A stretch of DNA of 64,000 bases from Leptotrichia sp. oral taxon 223 (GCF_013394795.1 NZ_JABXYU010000001.1:1984001-2048000), one strand, 5' to 3'. Shown: positions 26,095 to 35,336, counted from the stretch's first letter. Notes: generated by a model from the letters alone, not told the origin. Numbers and translations are program-made.

Positions 26095-26185
26095 ATTTTT
26101 GAAAAATTAAAGTAACAGAAATTCAATAAAAGTTAGAAAAAAAATAAAAAATCTTCTGAATAAATGGAAAAAATAGATTAAAGCC

Positions 26186-26214
26186 TTGACAAATGGCTTT
26201 ATATTTATTATAAT
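26186..26214 (+). promoter_or_regulatory. Full-consensus promoter of rpmF
   Basis: TTGACA (26186-26191), a 17-base spacer and TATAAT (26209-26214): an exact sigma-70 consensus, as suits a ribosomal protein. The transcript leader would be about 95 bases. Confidence 0.9.
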
Positions 26215-26315
26215 AGTTTGTATAAATGTGAAAAAATTATGATTTTCTATAATTATTTTTACAATATTAAATTGAAATATTAATGATATAAAAATTAGAA
26301 AGGAGTCGATAAATA

Positions 26316-26507
26316 ATGGCAGTACCTAAGAAAAGAACCTCTAAAGCAAAAAGAAATATGAGAAGATCGCATGATTCCATCAAAGCTCCAAATATTATTG
26401 TAGAAGCTGATGGAACAGTAAGAAGACCACACAGATTAAACTTGGAAACAGGAGTTTATAAAGGCAGACAAGTATTATCAAATAATGAAACAACTGATGC
26501 TGAATAG
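26316..26507 (+). CDS. rpmF: 50S ribosomal protein L32
   Basis: A 63-residue bL32 starting MAVPKKRTSKAKRNMRRSHD, with the conserved RPHR..NLETGVYKGRQVL. It has no cysteines, so it is the zinc-free (C-) form. Ribosome site GAAAGGAG lies 8 bases upstream. It has its own consensus promoter and a terminator follows, so it is mostly expressed separately from fabH. The DUF177/YceD gene that often precedes rpmF is missing. Confidence 0.97.
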   Translation: MAVPKKRTSKAKRNMRRSHDSIKAPNIIVEADGTVRRPHRLNLETGVYKGRQVLSNNETTDAE

Positions 26508-26514
26508 TTTGTTG

Positions 26515-26541
26515 AAGCAGGATTTATGTCTTGCTTTTTTA
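26515..26541 (+). terminator. Terminator after rpmF
   Basis: AAGCAGGA (26515-26522) pairs with TCTTGCTT (26529-26536), loop TTTATG, followed by a run of T. Confidence 0.85.
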
Positions 26542-26698
26542 TTGTTTTTATTATTTATTAATTTAAATGTTTTTTAGTTGTATTTTTAAAAATTTTATGA
26601 TAGACTTTAGTAGAATGATTTTAAACTGGAATTGGTATAAAATTATAAAAAATAAGAAATATAAATAGTAAAAAATAAAAATAAATCTGAGGTGAGAT

Positions 26699-27676
26699 AT
26701 GAAAGTTGGAATTTTAGGAACAGGATCTTATGTGCCTGAAAAGATAATGACAAATGATGATTTGGCAAAGATTGTGGATACAAATGATGAATGGATAACA
26801 GTTAGAACTGGTATCAAGGAAAGAAGAATCGTGGATGAAAATGAAGGGACGTCTGACTTGGCGTTTAGGGCGGCGCAAAGAGCAATTGAAGATGCTGGAA
26901 TAGATAAAAATGAGATTGATCTGGTTATTGTTGCGACTATGACTCCTGATTACGGGACTCCGTCAACTGCTGCACTTGTTCAGGATAAATTGGGGATAAA
27001 TGCGGCGGCATTTGACTTGAGTGCGGCTTGTACAGGATTTGTCTATGCTTATTCGGCTGGGCATAGCTTTGTTAAGGCTGGTCTTTATAAAAAAGTGCTT
27101 GTTATCGGGGCAGAAGCGATGTCGAGAGTGGTTGACTGGACAGACAGGGGTACTTGTATCCTGTTTGGAGATGGTGCAGGGGCTGTCGTGCTTGGAGAAG
27201 TGGAAAATGGAGGATATCTGGCAAGCCATCTTGTAGCTGACGGTTCTGGGGCAAGTGAGCTGCTAGTGCCTGCAGGAGGTACAAAAGAGCCTATATCTAA
27301 AGAAAAAATTGATAATAAGGATATTTACTTAAAAATGAATGGAAGGGAAATCTTTAAATTTGCAGTAAGAGTGTTCCCTGAAACTGTGGAAGATGTATTA
27401 GGGCAGGCTGGAATAACTGCTGATGACGTTGATTTATTTATTCCGCATCAGGCGAATATCAGAATTATTGAATCAATTGCAAAAAGATTTAAGCAGCCGC
27501 TAGATAAATTTTTCGTAAATTTGGATAAGTACGGAAATACTTCGGCGGGATCAATTCCGATAGCGCTTGATGAGGCGATAAAGGAAGGGAAACTTAAAAA
27601 AGGTGATAAGTTTGTTGCTACTGGATTTGGTGGTGGACTGACTTATGGTTCAATTTTGGTGGAATTATCAAAATAG
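26699..27676 (+). CDS. fabH: 3-oxoacyl-ACP synthase III (KAS III)
   Basis: A 325-residue FabH, which condenses acetyl-CoA (or a branched acyl-CoA) with malonyl-ACP to start fatty acid synthesis. The catalytic triad is visible: C111 in SAACTGFVYA, H250 in FIPHQANIRI and N280 in KYGNTSAGS. The start has a GAGGTGAG ribosome site. It leads the fabH-membrane protein-fabD group. plsX, which often sits between rpmF and fabH, is absent here. Confidence 0.97.
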   Translation: MKVGILGTGSYVPEKIMTNDDLAKIVDTNDEWITVRTGIKERRIVDENEGTSDLAFRAAQRAIEDAGIDKNEIDLVIVATMTPDYGTPSTAALVQDKLGINAAAFDLSAACTGFVYAYSAGHSFVKAGLYKKVLVIGAEAMSRVVDWTDRGTCILFGDGAGAVVLGEVENGGYLASHLVADGSGASELLVPAGGTKEPISKEKIDNKDIYLKMNGREIFKFAVRVFPETVEDVLGQAGITADDVDLFIPHQANIRIIESIAKRFKQPLDKFFVNLDKYGNTSAGSIPIALDEAIKEGKLKKGDKFVATGFGGGLTYGSILVELSK

Positions 27677-27728
27677 TTGGAAAATTGGAAAATAATTTTT
27701 TAAAATATAAATTGTAGGAGGCAAAGTT

Positions 27729-28094
27729 ATGAATTCAAAAATTTTTTGGGGACTGGTAATTGTAGTTTTAAGTTTATTTAAATTCATACCTGAGGACATT
27801 ATGAAGTATATTGTAAATTATCAGGTAGTAATGATTCTTGTGGGTGTTTATTTCTTAGTTAAAAAGAAAAAACATGGATGGATTTTTCTTGGTGTAGGAG
27901 CATACTTGTATGTTACTCATTATGTATGGGAAGATTTGCCGTTATTTATTGTCCCATTGATTTTAGGACTGGCTGTTATGGGACTTGGTATAAAGGAAAT
28001 GGCTGATAAAAAGCAACTGACTAAATTTACTGGAAAAAATACGAAAGAATCAAAAGATGAAGAAATAGTAGATGCTGAAGAAATAAAAAAATAG
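27729..28094 (+). CDS. Small membrane protein of unknown function
   Basis: A 121-residue protein with about four hydrophobic segments (residues ~5-18, 30-45, 50-67, 72-88) and a charged tail (~90-121) ending DEEIVDAEEIKK. The segment pattern resembles the small LiaI/LiaF-type transmembrane domain (DUF5668), but I am not sure of that. It lies between fabH and fabD with a TAGGAGGCAA ribosome site, so it is likely co-expressed with them. A role in lipid metabolism is only suggested by position. Confidence 0.7.
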   Translation: MNSKIFWGLVIVVLSLFKFIPEDIMKYIVNYQVVMILVGVYFLVKKKKHGWIFLGVGAYLYVTHYVWEDLPLFIVPLILGLAVMGLGIKEMADKKQLTKFTGKNTKESKDEEIVDAEEIKK

Positions 28095-28186
28095 TTATAA
28101 TTTAGTAATTTTTATTGAAATTAAAAATTATGATTATTTGCCCAATTAAAATCAAGTAAAACATGTGAGAGTAGGAGGAGAATTTT

Positions 28187-29098
28187 ATGTCAAAAATTGC
28201 TTTTGTATTTCCTGGACAAGGAACACAGTATGCTGGAATGGGGAAAAAACTATATGATGAAGTGGATGCTGAGAATAAAAAATTAATTGATAAGATTTTT
28301 GAAAATAATGAAGATGTGAAAAAAGTTGTTTTTGAAGGAACTGACGAGGAACTGAAAAATACAAAGTACGCACAGCCTGCAATTGCACTATTTTCAGTCA
28401 TTTTAACAAAATTATTGAAAGAAAAAGGTATAAATGCTGATTTTGTGGCTGGACATAGTTTGGGAGAATACAGCTCTTTATATGCAGCTGGAGTTTTAAG
28501 TGAAATTGACACATTAAAATTGATTTCAAAAAGAGGGGAAATAATGAGTAATGCCAATATTGATGGCGGAATGGCTGCAATATTAGGACTTAGTGCAGAA
28601 GATGTGGAAAATATATGTAATGAAATTGACGGAATTGTGGAAGCTGTAAATTATAATGAGCCAAAACAGACAGTTATTGCTGGAGAGAAAGAAGTAATTG
28701 AAAAAAATCTTGAACTATTTAAGGAAAAAGGAGCAAGAAGAGCATTGCCTCTAGCAGTTTCAGGACCTTTCCATTCATCATTAATGAAACCTGTTGCCCA
28801 AATTCTAAAAAAAGAATTTGAAAACTACACTTGGAATAATCCAGTAACTCCGATTGTTGCCAATACCACAGCAAATATTTTAAATTCTGCTGATGAAATT
28901 CAAAATGAACTGTACAGTCAAACATTCGGACCAGTAAAATGGGTAGACACAATAAATAAACTGGCTGAAAACAAAGTTACAAAGATTTATGAAATCGGAC
29001 CAGGAAAAGTTCTGGCAGGACTAATTAAGAAAATTAATAAGGAAATTGAAGTTATTAATATTGAAAATGTTGAAAATTTATCAGATTTAATAGACTAA
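28187..29098 (+). CDS. fabD: Malonyl CoA-acyl carrier protein transacylase
   Basis: A 303-residue FabD, which transfers malonyl from CoA to ACP. Motifs: FPGQGTQYAGM with Q11, the nucleophile S91 in GHSLGEYSSL and H196 in SGPFHSSLM. Ribosome site GTAGGAGGAG. It is the last gene of the fatty-acid group; acpP and fabF are not in the window. A probable terminator follows at 29181. Confidence 0.96.
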   Translation: MSKIAFVFPGQGTQYAGMGKKLYDEVDAENKKLIDKIFENNEDVKKVVFEGTDEELKNTKYAQPAIALFSVILTKLLKEKGINADFVAGHSLGEYSSLYAAGVLSEIDTLKLISKRGEIMSNANIDGGMAAILGLSAEDVENICNEIDGIVEAVNYNEPKQTVIAGEKEVIEKNLELFKEKGARRALPLAVSGPFHSSLMKPVAQILKKEFENYTWNNPVTPIVANTTANILNSADEIQNELYSQTFGPVKWVDTINKLAENKVTKIYEIGPGKVLAGLIKKINKEIEVINIENVENLSDLID

Positions 29099-29180
29099 TA
29101 AATATTTTTTCTTTTGGAAAAATTAATATTACTGTGCTAAAAAAATTAAAATTTTAAGAATAAGAAAAGCATGAAAAAAG

Positions 29181-29216
29181 CTGACTGGAAGTATTCTAGA
29201 GGTCAGTCTTTTTTTT
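29181..29216 (+). terminator. Terminator after fabD
   Basis: CTGAC (29181-29185) can pair with GTCAG (29202-29206), or the overlapping GACTG with CAGTC, followed by eight to nine T. Confidence 0.65.
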
Positions 29217-29277
29217 ATGCAAAAAAACTATAATTCATAAAAAATTAATAAATTTTTAAAATAATTTAATTTATATA

Positions 29278-29306
29278 TTGACTTTTATTTAAAAATATAG
29301 TATAAA
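29278..29306 (+). promoter_or_regulatory. Promoter of the pilus/secretion operon
   Basis: TTGACT (29278-29283), a 17-base spacer and TATAAA (29301-29306), 38 bases before the major pseudopilin gene. Confidence 0.8.
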
Positions 29307-29343
29307 TTATTAAATAAAAATTAATAAAAAGAGGTGGGTAATT

Positions 29344-29793
29344 ATGGATAAGGTTTCAAAAAAAGAAAAGAGTAAAATTGAAAAAATGAAAAGAAGGGAG
29401 GAAAACAAAGGATTAAAGGATAGGGAAAAAGGGTTTACGCTCGTAGAGGTGATACTGGTAGTAGCGATTATTACCATAATATCGGCAATTGCAGTGCCAC
29501 AAGTTGGGAAGTATTTGAATAAGGCTAATAGAAGCAAGGTAATTGGAGCAGTTGCGGAACTTAATAATACTACAACTTCTTGGAGTATTGATCATGGCGG
29601 AGATGCACCTAAGAATTTACAGGATATTTTAACAGAGCATGGAAATCTCAATAAACTTGGAATTGGGCTGGACAGCAACGGGAAATTTAAGATTGGAAAT
29701 ATTGAAGGAAATGTAGTTTATCAGGATGGAGAGGTTTTTGCCAAAGTATCTGCAGGAAGCAAGGCATTTGCGGGGGAAGAAATTAGGAAATAA
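29344..29793 (+). CDS. Major (pseudo)pilin, GspG/PilA-like
   Basis: A 149-residue prepilin. The class III signal is G30|FTLVEVILVVAIITIISAIA, with Glu at mature position +5 and the usual 20-residue hydrophobic helix. The leader is 30 residues, highly charged and much longer than the usual 6-8; no later in-frame ATG with a good ribosome site shortens it except Met15. The mature protein is about 119 residues with the GspG-like NRSKVIGAVAELNN helix and no cysteine pair. It would be cut and methylated by the prepilin peptidase and polymerise into a pilus or pseudopilus. Its stop overlaps the peptidase start (TAATG). Confidence 0.88.
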   Translation: MDKVSKKEKSKIEKMKRREENKGLKDREKGFTLVEVILVVAIITIISAIAVPQVGKYLNKANRSKVIGAVAELNNTTTSWSIDHGGDAPKNLQDILTEHGNLNKLGIGLDSNGKFKIGNIEGNVVYQDGEVFAKVSAGSKAFAGEEIRK

Positions 29794-30239
29794 TGAATAT
29801 TGTGCTTGAAATTGTGAAATATTGTATTCTTTTTAGAATTATCTTGATTGATTTGAAAAAAAGGATTATTCCTGAAGAAAGTTTTGTTATTTTACTTGCA
29901 TTAGGACTAGTATTAGCAATTCAAAATACTAATTTAGAAGGGTATTATTTGGGAATTTGTGCTTATTCAATGCCGATGATAGTGCTTTATATTTTAGAAG
30001 ATTATTTTGGAAAAACGCTGATAGGCTTTGGGGATGTGAAGCTGATGATGGGAATTGGTGGAATTTTGGGATATTTTGGAGTGGACAAGGTTATAAATTT
30101 TTATATGATTTTATATATTTTTTCTGGAATAATCGCTTTTCTATTTTTATTTTTGAAAAAGTGGAAAAAGTATGAATATATCCCATTTGCACCGTTTATC
30201 ATCGGAAGTTATGTTATTTTTGAGATTTTTGGTAAATAA
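29793..30239 (+). CDS. pilD: Prepilin peptidase, short A24 form
   Basis: A 148-residue aspartic peptidase of family A24. Both catalytic aspartates are visible: D20 in LIDLKKRIIP and D81 in GFGDVKLMMG (the GxGD motif). It lacks the N-terminal Cys-rich methyltransferase domain of classical PilD/GspO, so it may cleave without methylating, like archaeal and TadV/FlaK enzymes. It is made of about five membrane segments. Translation is coupled to the pilin gene by a 1-base overlap. Confidence 0.88.
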   Translation: MNIVLEIVKYCILFRIILIDLKKRIIPEESFVILLALGLVLAIQNTNLEGYYLGICAYSMPMIVLYILEDYFGKTLIGFGDVKLMMGIGGILGYFGVDKVINFYMILYIFSGIIAFLFLFLKKWKKYEYIPFAPFIIGSYVIFEIFGK

Positions 30240-30253
30240 AAGTTGGGGAAAAT

Positions 30254-30703
30254 ATGAGAAGGAATAGGGGAGAAACGTTAATTGAAAGTTTGATTTCGAT
30301 GTTTTTTGTAACAGTTATCATTGTGCCAGTTGCAAATTTATTTTTACAGACATTTAAAACGGACATTAAAGTCGATAATTTAAATGAAAAGAATGTAAAT
30401 ATTGAAAATATGGCTGAAATATTAAAGGCAAAAAAATATAATGAAATTGTGAATTTCATTGGGAAATACGAGATTTCAAAAGTGGAAGATTTTTATAATA
30501 GATTTGCAGTTGAAAAAAAATATCAAGTTTTGAAAAATTTGAAACAAAAACGGGATAAAAAGGGCAAGTTTCAGGAAGATAAAATAAATGTGGAAATAAA
30601 GAGGACGGATGGGTATTTTGTAAATGAGTTTGGGCAGAAGGAATATATTTTTGAAATAAATATTGATAAAATAAAGGATTATTATTTTCCAAATATTAAT
30701 TAA
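30254..30703 (+). CDS. Minor pseudopilin, GspI/PilV-like
   Basis: A 149-residue prepilin-like protein: short basic leader MRRNRG, cleavage site G6|ETLIESLISM with the Glu at +5, then a hydrophobic helix to about residue 29. The mature domain is Lys-rich. The G|xTLIE(S/A) pattern and position after the major pilin suit GspI or PilV. Homology beyond the N-terminus cannot be judged. Confidence 0.78.
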   Translation: MRRNRGETLIESLISMFFVTVIIVPVANLFLQTFKTDIKVDNLNEKNVNIENMAEILKAKKYNEIVNFIGKYEISKVEDFYNRFAVEKKYQVLKNLKQKRDKKGKFQEDKINVEIKRTDGYFVNEFGQKEYIFEINIDKIKDYYFPNIN

Positions 30704-30738
30704 AATAGTTAAAAAAATAATTTGCAGGAGGAAAATAA

Positions 30739-31197
30739 ATGAAAAAAAGAGAAGGATATTTATTAGTTGAAATATTGATAAGCTTGTTTATATTTTCGGT
30801 GCTTGTATTTGTGGTTTCTGTGTTCTTGAAACGTGTAGTTATTGTGGAAAAGGCAAAGAAGGATAATCAGAAAATGTACGAGAAGATGTATTTTTCGATG
30901 GATAAAATTGTTTTGGATATAAAAAATAGAGATATTCAGGGATTTTCTTATGAGGGGGAGAATAATAACATTTTTGTTAAAGAAAATCGAATAGTATTTA
31001 AGCTGGATCAAATTTTTTATAAGCTTGAATATAATAAGGGAAAATTGTATATTTCTGATGCTGAAAATTTAAGAAAGTTTGGAAGCAGGGTTGAAGTTGG
31101 GAAATTTCGTGAGGCAAAGTTTGAGAAAGTGGGAGATTTGTTGATTATTAGGCTAAATGAGGAGAAAAACGAGAGTGTTAGAGCTATAAGAATTTAA
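30739..31197 (+). CDS. Minor pseudopilin, GspJ/PilW-like
   Basis: A 152-residue prepilin-like protein with leader MKKREG and site G6|YLLVEILISLFIFSVLVF; Glu is at +5. A beta-rich C-terminal region follows. Order in the operon fits GspJ/PilW. Ribosome site CAGGAGGAAA. Confidence 0.78.
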   Translation: MKKREGYLLVEILISLFIFSVLVFVVSVFLKRVVIVEKAKKDNQKMYEKMYFSMDKIVLDIKNRDIQGFSYEGENNNIFVKENRIVFKLDQIFYKLEYNKGKLYISDAENLRKFGSRVEVGKFREAKFEKVGDLLIIRLNEEKNESVRAIRI

Positions 31198-31213
31198 ATT
31201 GAGGTTTTGGATA

Positions 31214-31813
31214 ATGGGGAATAAATATTTTAGGTTATTGAAAAGCAGGGAACTAGATAAGGAAAATAAGAATTTTAAAAAAAGAAATGCGGGGGCAAGT
31301 CTGGTTTATGTTTTGGTAATTTTGTCGATAATTTCAGCTTTTTCGATTAATTTTGTTTATTATGTTCAGCAAAAGAAGGAAATGGTTTTTTTGAAAAGTA
31401 GCAAAGAAAATAAAATTGAGAAGAAATTTTTGACGCAGAAGGAAAATCAGAATATGGAACGGATTTTGAATAAAGGGATTTTATTTGACGGGAATACAGT
31501 TTCGCTAGATAAGAAGGAGCGGTATTTTGACAGTATTTTAAAAAAGAATGGACAGATTATTGAGATGAAAAACTTAGTTTTTTTACCAAAAGAAACTGAA
31601 AGTATAGGAAATTACAGGATAAAATCTATAAAGGACAGCAATGATAATGAATATTCCTTGCCACTTGAAGAAAATAAAGTTTATAGTGAATTGAAAGTTA
31701 TTTTTGCAAGGAAAATTTTGAATGAAGAGATATTGTTTCAGGAAAAGATAGAGTTTGGGAGATTGAGTCCGCTGGAAGTAGAAATGAGAGTTTTGGAATC
31801 AGGTTTTTTATAA
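31214..31813 (+). CDS. Minor pseudopilin, GspK/PilX-like
   Basis: A ~199-residue protein. I choose the ATG at 31214, which is spaced about 9 bases from GAGG; a TTG lies at 31199. After a charged ~28-residue leader comes NAG|ASLVYVLVILSIISAFS, a prepilin-like helix lacking Glu at +5, the hallmark of GspK/PilX tip pseudopilins. The rest is hydrophilic. No family was recognised from the C-terminal part alone; the call rests on the N-terminus and gene order. Confidence 0.68.
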   Translation: MGNKYFRLLKSRELDKENKNFKKRNAGASLVYVLVILSIISAFSINFVYYVQQKKEMVFLKSSKENKIEKKFLTQKENQNMERILNKGILFDGNTVSLDKKERYFDSILKKNGQIIEMKNLVFLPKETESIGNYRIKSIKDSNDNEYSLPLEENKVYSELKVIFARKILNEEILFQEKIEFGRLSPLEVEMRVLESGFL

Positions 31814-31865
31814 AACTGTTCAAAATGGAATATTAGAAATAAAATAAAATAATAAAGGGGGAGTG

Positions 31866-33287
31866 ATGGGAGAAAAAATAAAAATATATATAAGAAGTAA
31901 AAATAAAATTTATATATATTTTAACGAAGAAATATATTTTTTTGAAAATCAGGAACTGGAAATGGCTTTAGAGTCGTTTTTTGAGGAAAATCAGGTTGAA
32001 AAAAATATGAAAGCGGCTGTGATTTTACATTTTTCATATTTTTTATTTGGCAATTTTGGAGAAAATGTGGAAAAATCTGATAAAAAGGAAAATGATGTTG
32101 AAAATTTAGGAAAAAAATCTATAAAATTGGAAGATATTTCGGAAATTTTTAAGAAAAAGATTAGTTTTGTAAATAGAAAATTGGTTATAAATCATTTGGA
32201 AAATCAGTTTTTGGATATTTATTTGGATAAAAGGGAAATTACTAAAGTAAGGAATTGTTTAAAAAAACATCAGATGGTTATTTCGGAATTAAAAATAGAT
32301 TTTGATGCTGTCTGCAGTTATTATAGGTATGGAACTTTTGAAATTAGTCAGAATGAAAACTTTGATAAAAATTTTGAAAATAATGACGATTTTTTTGAAA
32401 ATCAAGAAAATTTTCAAAATGCGACAGGAGCTGTGGAAGGTGTTCAGGAAACAGGAATTATAAAAAATTCAAATATAGATAGAAATTTTGGTGAAATAGA
32501 GGAAATTGATATAAATGAGGAGAGTAGCGATAATTGGGGATTTTTTGACAATGATGTAAAATCAGGGAATAAAGGCGATAGAATTGAGATTTTGCAGCTT
32601 GGAGAAGAGAACAGCCTTAGAATTTTGATTGAGGATGAGAAGATTGCTGAAGTAGAAAAAATTGAGTTGAAAATTGAGGATGTAGATGATGCTGAAAACT
32701 TTGATTTTGGAGATATGACGGTTGTTGGAAGTGGAGAAAACGATGTAAAAGTTATATTTATGGGGGCAGATTTTTCAGATGGTCCTGATTTTGTAAAGAA
32801 AACAGCAATTTTTGATAAGGAGAGCGTAAAAAATGTAAAATTTTCTGATGTTATTATTGCCGGAATTTTTATTATTGCGTATTTTTTGATTTATAATTCG
32901 ATTCCACTTCAGAAAAAAACTGTGGAAAATGAAATTATTCAGAAGGAGATAAAGTTGCTGGAAAAGGATTATTTGAAAAAAAAGACCGAAGAAATACCTG
33001 ATTATTCAAAGGAACTTGCAACTCTTCGTGAAATTGACGGAGCGATAAAAAGACGGGAATATTATTCAGTTATAAAATTTTTAGTTGAAAACAGTAAAAA
33101 TGGCATTGATTATACAAAAATTAATTATGAAAATGCAAAATGGACTGTTCAAGGTGAAATGGAAAATTTTAATAATTTTGAACGATTTGAAAATAATATT
33201 TTAAAAAAGTATCCAAGTTCTGAATTGGGATATTTGAAAGATAATGATACAGCGACGGTTTTTGAGTATATTTTTGAACCGCTTTAA
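31866..33287 (+). CDS. GspL/PilN-like assembly protein
   Basis: A ~473-residue single-pass membrane protein; ATG 31866 is preferred over GTG 31863. The cytoplasmic part (~1-320) is rich in Asp, Glu, Asn and Phe, with an acidic low-complexity stretch at about 160-230. One membrane segment (VIIAGIFIIAYFLIYNSI, ~330-347) is followed by a coiled-coil and a ~110-residue periplasmic domain of ferredoxin-like size. This is the layout of GspL or of a PilM-PilN fusion. It probably links the missing assembly ATPase to the GspM/PilO-like partner encoded next. Confidence 0.65.
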   Translation: MGEKIKIYIRSKNKIYIYFNEEIYFFENQELEMALESFFEENQVEKNMKAAVILHFSYFLFGNFGENVEKSDKKENDVENLGKKSIKLEDISEIFKKKISFVNRKLVINHLENQFLDIYLDKREITKVRNCLKKHQMVISELKIDFDAVCSYYRYGTFEISQNENFDKNFENNDDFFENQENFQNATGAVEGVQETGIIKNSNIDRNFGEIEEIDINEESSDNWGFFDNDVKSGNKGDRIEILQLGEENSLRILIEDEKIAEVEKIELKIEDVDDAENFDFGDMTVVGSGENDVKVIFMGADFSDGPDFVKKTAIFDKESVKNVKFSDVIIAGIFIIAYFLIYNSIPLQKKTVENEIIQKEIKLLEKDYLKKKTEEIPDYSKELATLREIDGAIKRREYYSVIKFLVENSKNGIDYTKINYENAKWTVQGEMENFNNFERFENNILKKYPSSELGYLKDNDTATVFEYIFEPL

Positions 33288-33398
33288 ATTAATAAATATA
33301 AAAAAAATAAAATACAATTTTCGTTTTTTAAATGGAGCTTAGTATTGCAGTATGAGTAAACTTTTTTAATAGAATAAAGATATATAGGAAGAAATAGG

Positions 33399-33965
33399 AT
33401 GATAAAATTAAATTTGAAGATACTGGTGCTTGCGGCTGGGGTTATTTTTATGCTGGTGAGCACTAATAAAAAGTATGGGAAATATAAGGAAATTTTAAAT
33501 AATAGGAAAATTTTGATTGAGAATAAAAGGAATCTGGAAAGTAAGATTGTGGATGTGGTAGAAGAGAAAAATTCAGAGCGTGAAAGGATTATGGGAGAAT
33601 ATAGTCAAATATTGGCATTGACGAAAAGATTGTCGTTTTTGTCGATAAAAAATGAATCTGAATTTAAAAAGATGATTTATATATTTTCTCATGACAGTGG
33701 ACTGAAAATGAAGGAAATCTCAAAGTCGGAAAATGTCTGGGAACGGAACGGATATAGGCTTAAATATATTCATTTCACAATGTACGGGAGTTTGAATAAT
33801 TTTGGAAAGTTTATTTATTTTGTGAATAAAAGCAAAAAGTATATTGATACTTCCAAAATGTTTATAGAACTTACAAGCGATGGATTTAAAATTTCGCTTG
33901 GTTTTATAGAGAAAGTTGCGGATAAAAAGAAAATTGCTGTTGAAAATAGAGGAGAAATTGCATAA
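33399..33965 (+). CDS. GspM/PilO-like inner-membrane protein
   Basis: A 188-residue protein with a membrane segment at residues ~6-22, a coiled-coil (~30-70) and a C-terminal periplasmic domain (~80-170) with the alternating pattern of the PilO/GspM ferredoxin-like fold (LKYIHFTMYGSLNNFGKFIYF). It follows the GspL-like gene and precedes the secretin, as in gspLM-D and pilNOQ orders. No motif proves the family; topology and position do the work. Confidence 0.65.
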   Translation: MIKLNLKILVLAAGVIFMLVSTNKKYGKYKEILNNRKILIENKRNLESKIVDVVEEKNSERERIMGEYSQILALTKRLSFLSIKNESEFKKMIYIFSHDSGLKMKEISKSENVWERNGYRLKYIHFTMYGSLNNFGKFIYFVNKSKKYIDTSKMFIELTSDGFKISLGFIEKVADKKKIAVENRGEIA

Positions 33966-33995
33966 ATTTCGTATTTGAAAGGAGGGATTGTAATT

Positions 33996-35174
33996 TTGAA
34001 AAAAAAGAGAAACTGTAGGCTGCCAATTGTTTTGGTTTTGGCTTTCTGGTTTGGCTGGGGTAATATTTTTGGAGCGAAAGCGGCTGACTATGTAAACAAG
34101 AGCGATATAGAAAATGCTAAAAAAATATTTATTTATGAAGTTCCAAAGAAAGTTCAAGTTGAGAAAAAGGAAAATAGTGAAAATAAGGGAAAAAGTACCA
34201 GTAAGCAGGAGAATAAAAATAATAATCTTGGAAAAAAGAAGGAGGAAAGCAAGAATCAGGGGCAGAATCAGACGCAGCAGACTGTAAAGGAAATTAAAAA
34301 GAAAACTGGAGAAGTTGATTTGGAGTACAGGAATGTGAAGGATATTACTGAGGCGCTTAATGGCTTTTTTGGATTTGAAGTGATTGGAATTGACAATAAG
34401 GTAATTTTTAGCGGAGACGAGAGTAAAGTTGAGGAAATGAGAAGGATTATAAAGTCGCTGGATAAGGAAAAGGAGCAGGTTATAATAAAAGGGACTATAA
34501 TTGACACAAGTTCAAATCTATTTGAGCGGCTTGGAATAGACTGGAGCATAAATAGTGATAATACGAATGCGACCAAGGATAATTTAGTGGCAAAATTTTT
34601 AAATGGGGAAGTTTCGATTGCATCGATTTTTTCAAGAGGTGGCAGATTTTTAGGAATAGATTTTAACTTGCTAAAGGAAAATGGGGATATACGTATAGAA
34701 GCAATGCCAACACTTATGATTATGGAAAATGAGGAAGGGGAACTTAAAGTTACAGAGGAAGTGCTGGTTGGAGAAAAGAAGACTACAAAAAATGATACTG
34801 AATATGTGGAGCCAATTTTTTCGGAAGCTGGAATTGTATTTAGAATAAACCCTGAAATCAGGAAAATTAACGGAGTAAAGAAAATATTGCTTAAAATTGA
34901 TACAGAAATAAGTAACTTTAAGCTGACTTCAAGCTATAATGCCTCTTCTGGAGCTAAACAGAAGAATCAGACTAAGACAACAATTACATTGAATAACGGC
35001 GGCTCGACATTTATTGGAGGATTAAAGCAGGATGTGAGCAAGGAAACGGTAAGAAGGGTTCCAATTTTATCAAAAATCCCTATAATTGGGCCGTTGTTTA
35101 AGTATCGTAGGACTAATAGGGAAATGCGGGATATTTATATTGAAATTGAGGCAGTAATTCAGGATAAAATGTAA
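33996..35174 (+). CDS. gspD: Secretin (GspD/PilQ-like), compact form
   Basis: A 392-residue secretin; the start is TTG 33996, because the Shine-Dalgarno AAAGGAGGG (33978-33986) lies within the longer frame opening at 33975. It has a signal peptide ending GAKA|ADY, a Lys/Asn/Gln-rich linker (~50-110), one secretin N-domain (VDLEYRNVKDITEALNGFFG) and the secretin channel domain ending in VPILSKIPIIGPLFKYR. Family members usually have 600-800 residues and three or four N-domains, so this one is minimal. It forms the outer-membrane pore for the pilus or pseudopilus. No pilotin is seen. Confidence 0.88.
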   Translation: MKKKRNCRLPIVLVLAFWFGWGNIFGAKAADYVNKSDIENAKKIFIYEVPKKVQVEKKENSENKGKSTSKQENKNNNLGKKKEESKNQGQNQTQQTVKEIKKKTGEVDLEYRNVKDITEALNGFFGFEVIGIDNKVIFSGDESKVEEMRRIIKSLDKEKEQVIIKGTIIDTSSNLFERLGIDWSINSDNTNATKDNLVAKFLNGEVSIASIFSRGGRFLGIDFNLLKENGDIRIEAMPTLMIMENEEGELKVTEEVLVGEKKTTKNDTEYVEPIFSEAGIVFRINPEIRKINGVKKILLKIDTEISNFKLTSSYNASSGAKQKNQTKTTITLNNGGSTFIGGLKQDVSKETVRRVPILSKIPIIGPLFKYRRTNREMRDIYIEIEAVIQDKM

Positions 35175-35232
35175 CTAAAAAATGATCATTTTAAACTTTT
35201 TGCAGTTCAAATGAAAAACTTTACAAATTATA

Positions 35233-35261
35233 CTGCAAATTTCAAAAATATGTAGTATAAT
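35233..35261 (+). promoter_or_regulatory. Promoter of rfaE1
   Basis: CTGCAA (35233-35238), a 17-base spacer and TATAAT (35256-35261). Confidence 0.65.
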
Positions 35262-35336
35262 ATTGAATAAAGACTAAAATTAAAAATATAATTTAAAACA
35301 GTAAATTAATGAATTTGAATTAAGGAAAGGAAAAAG

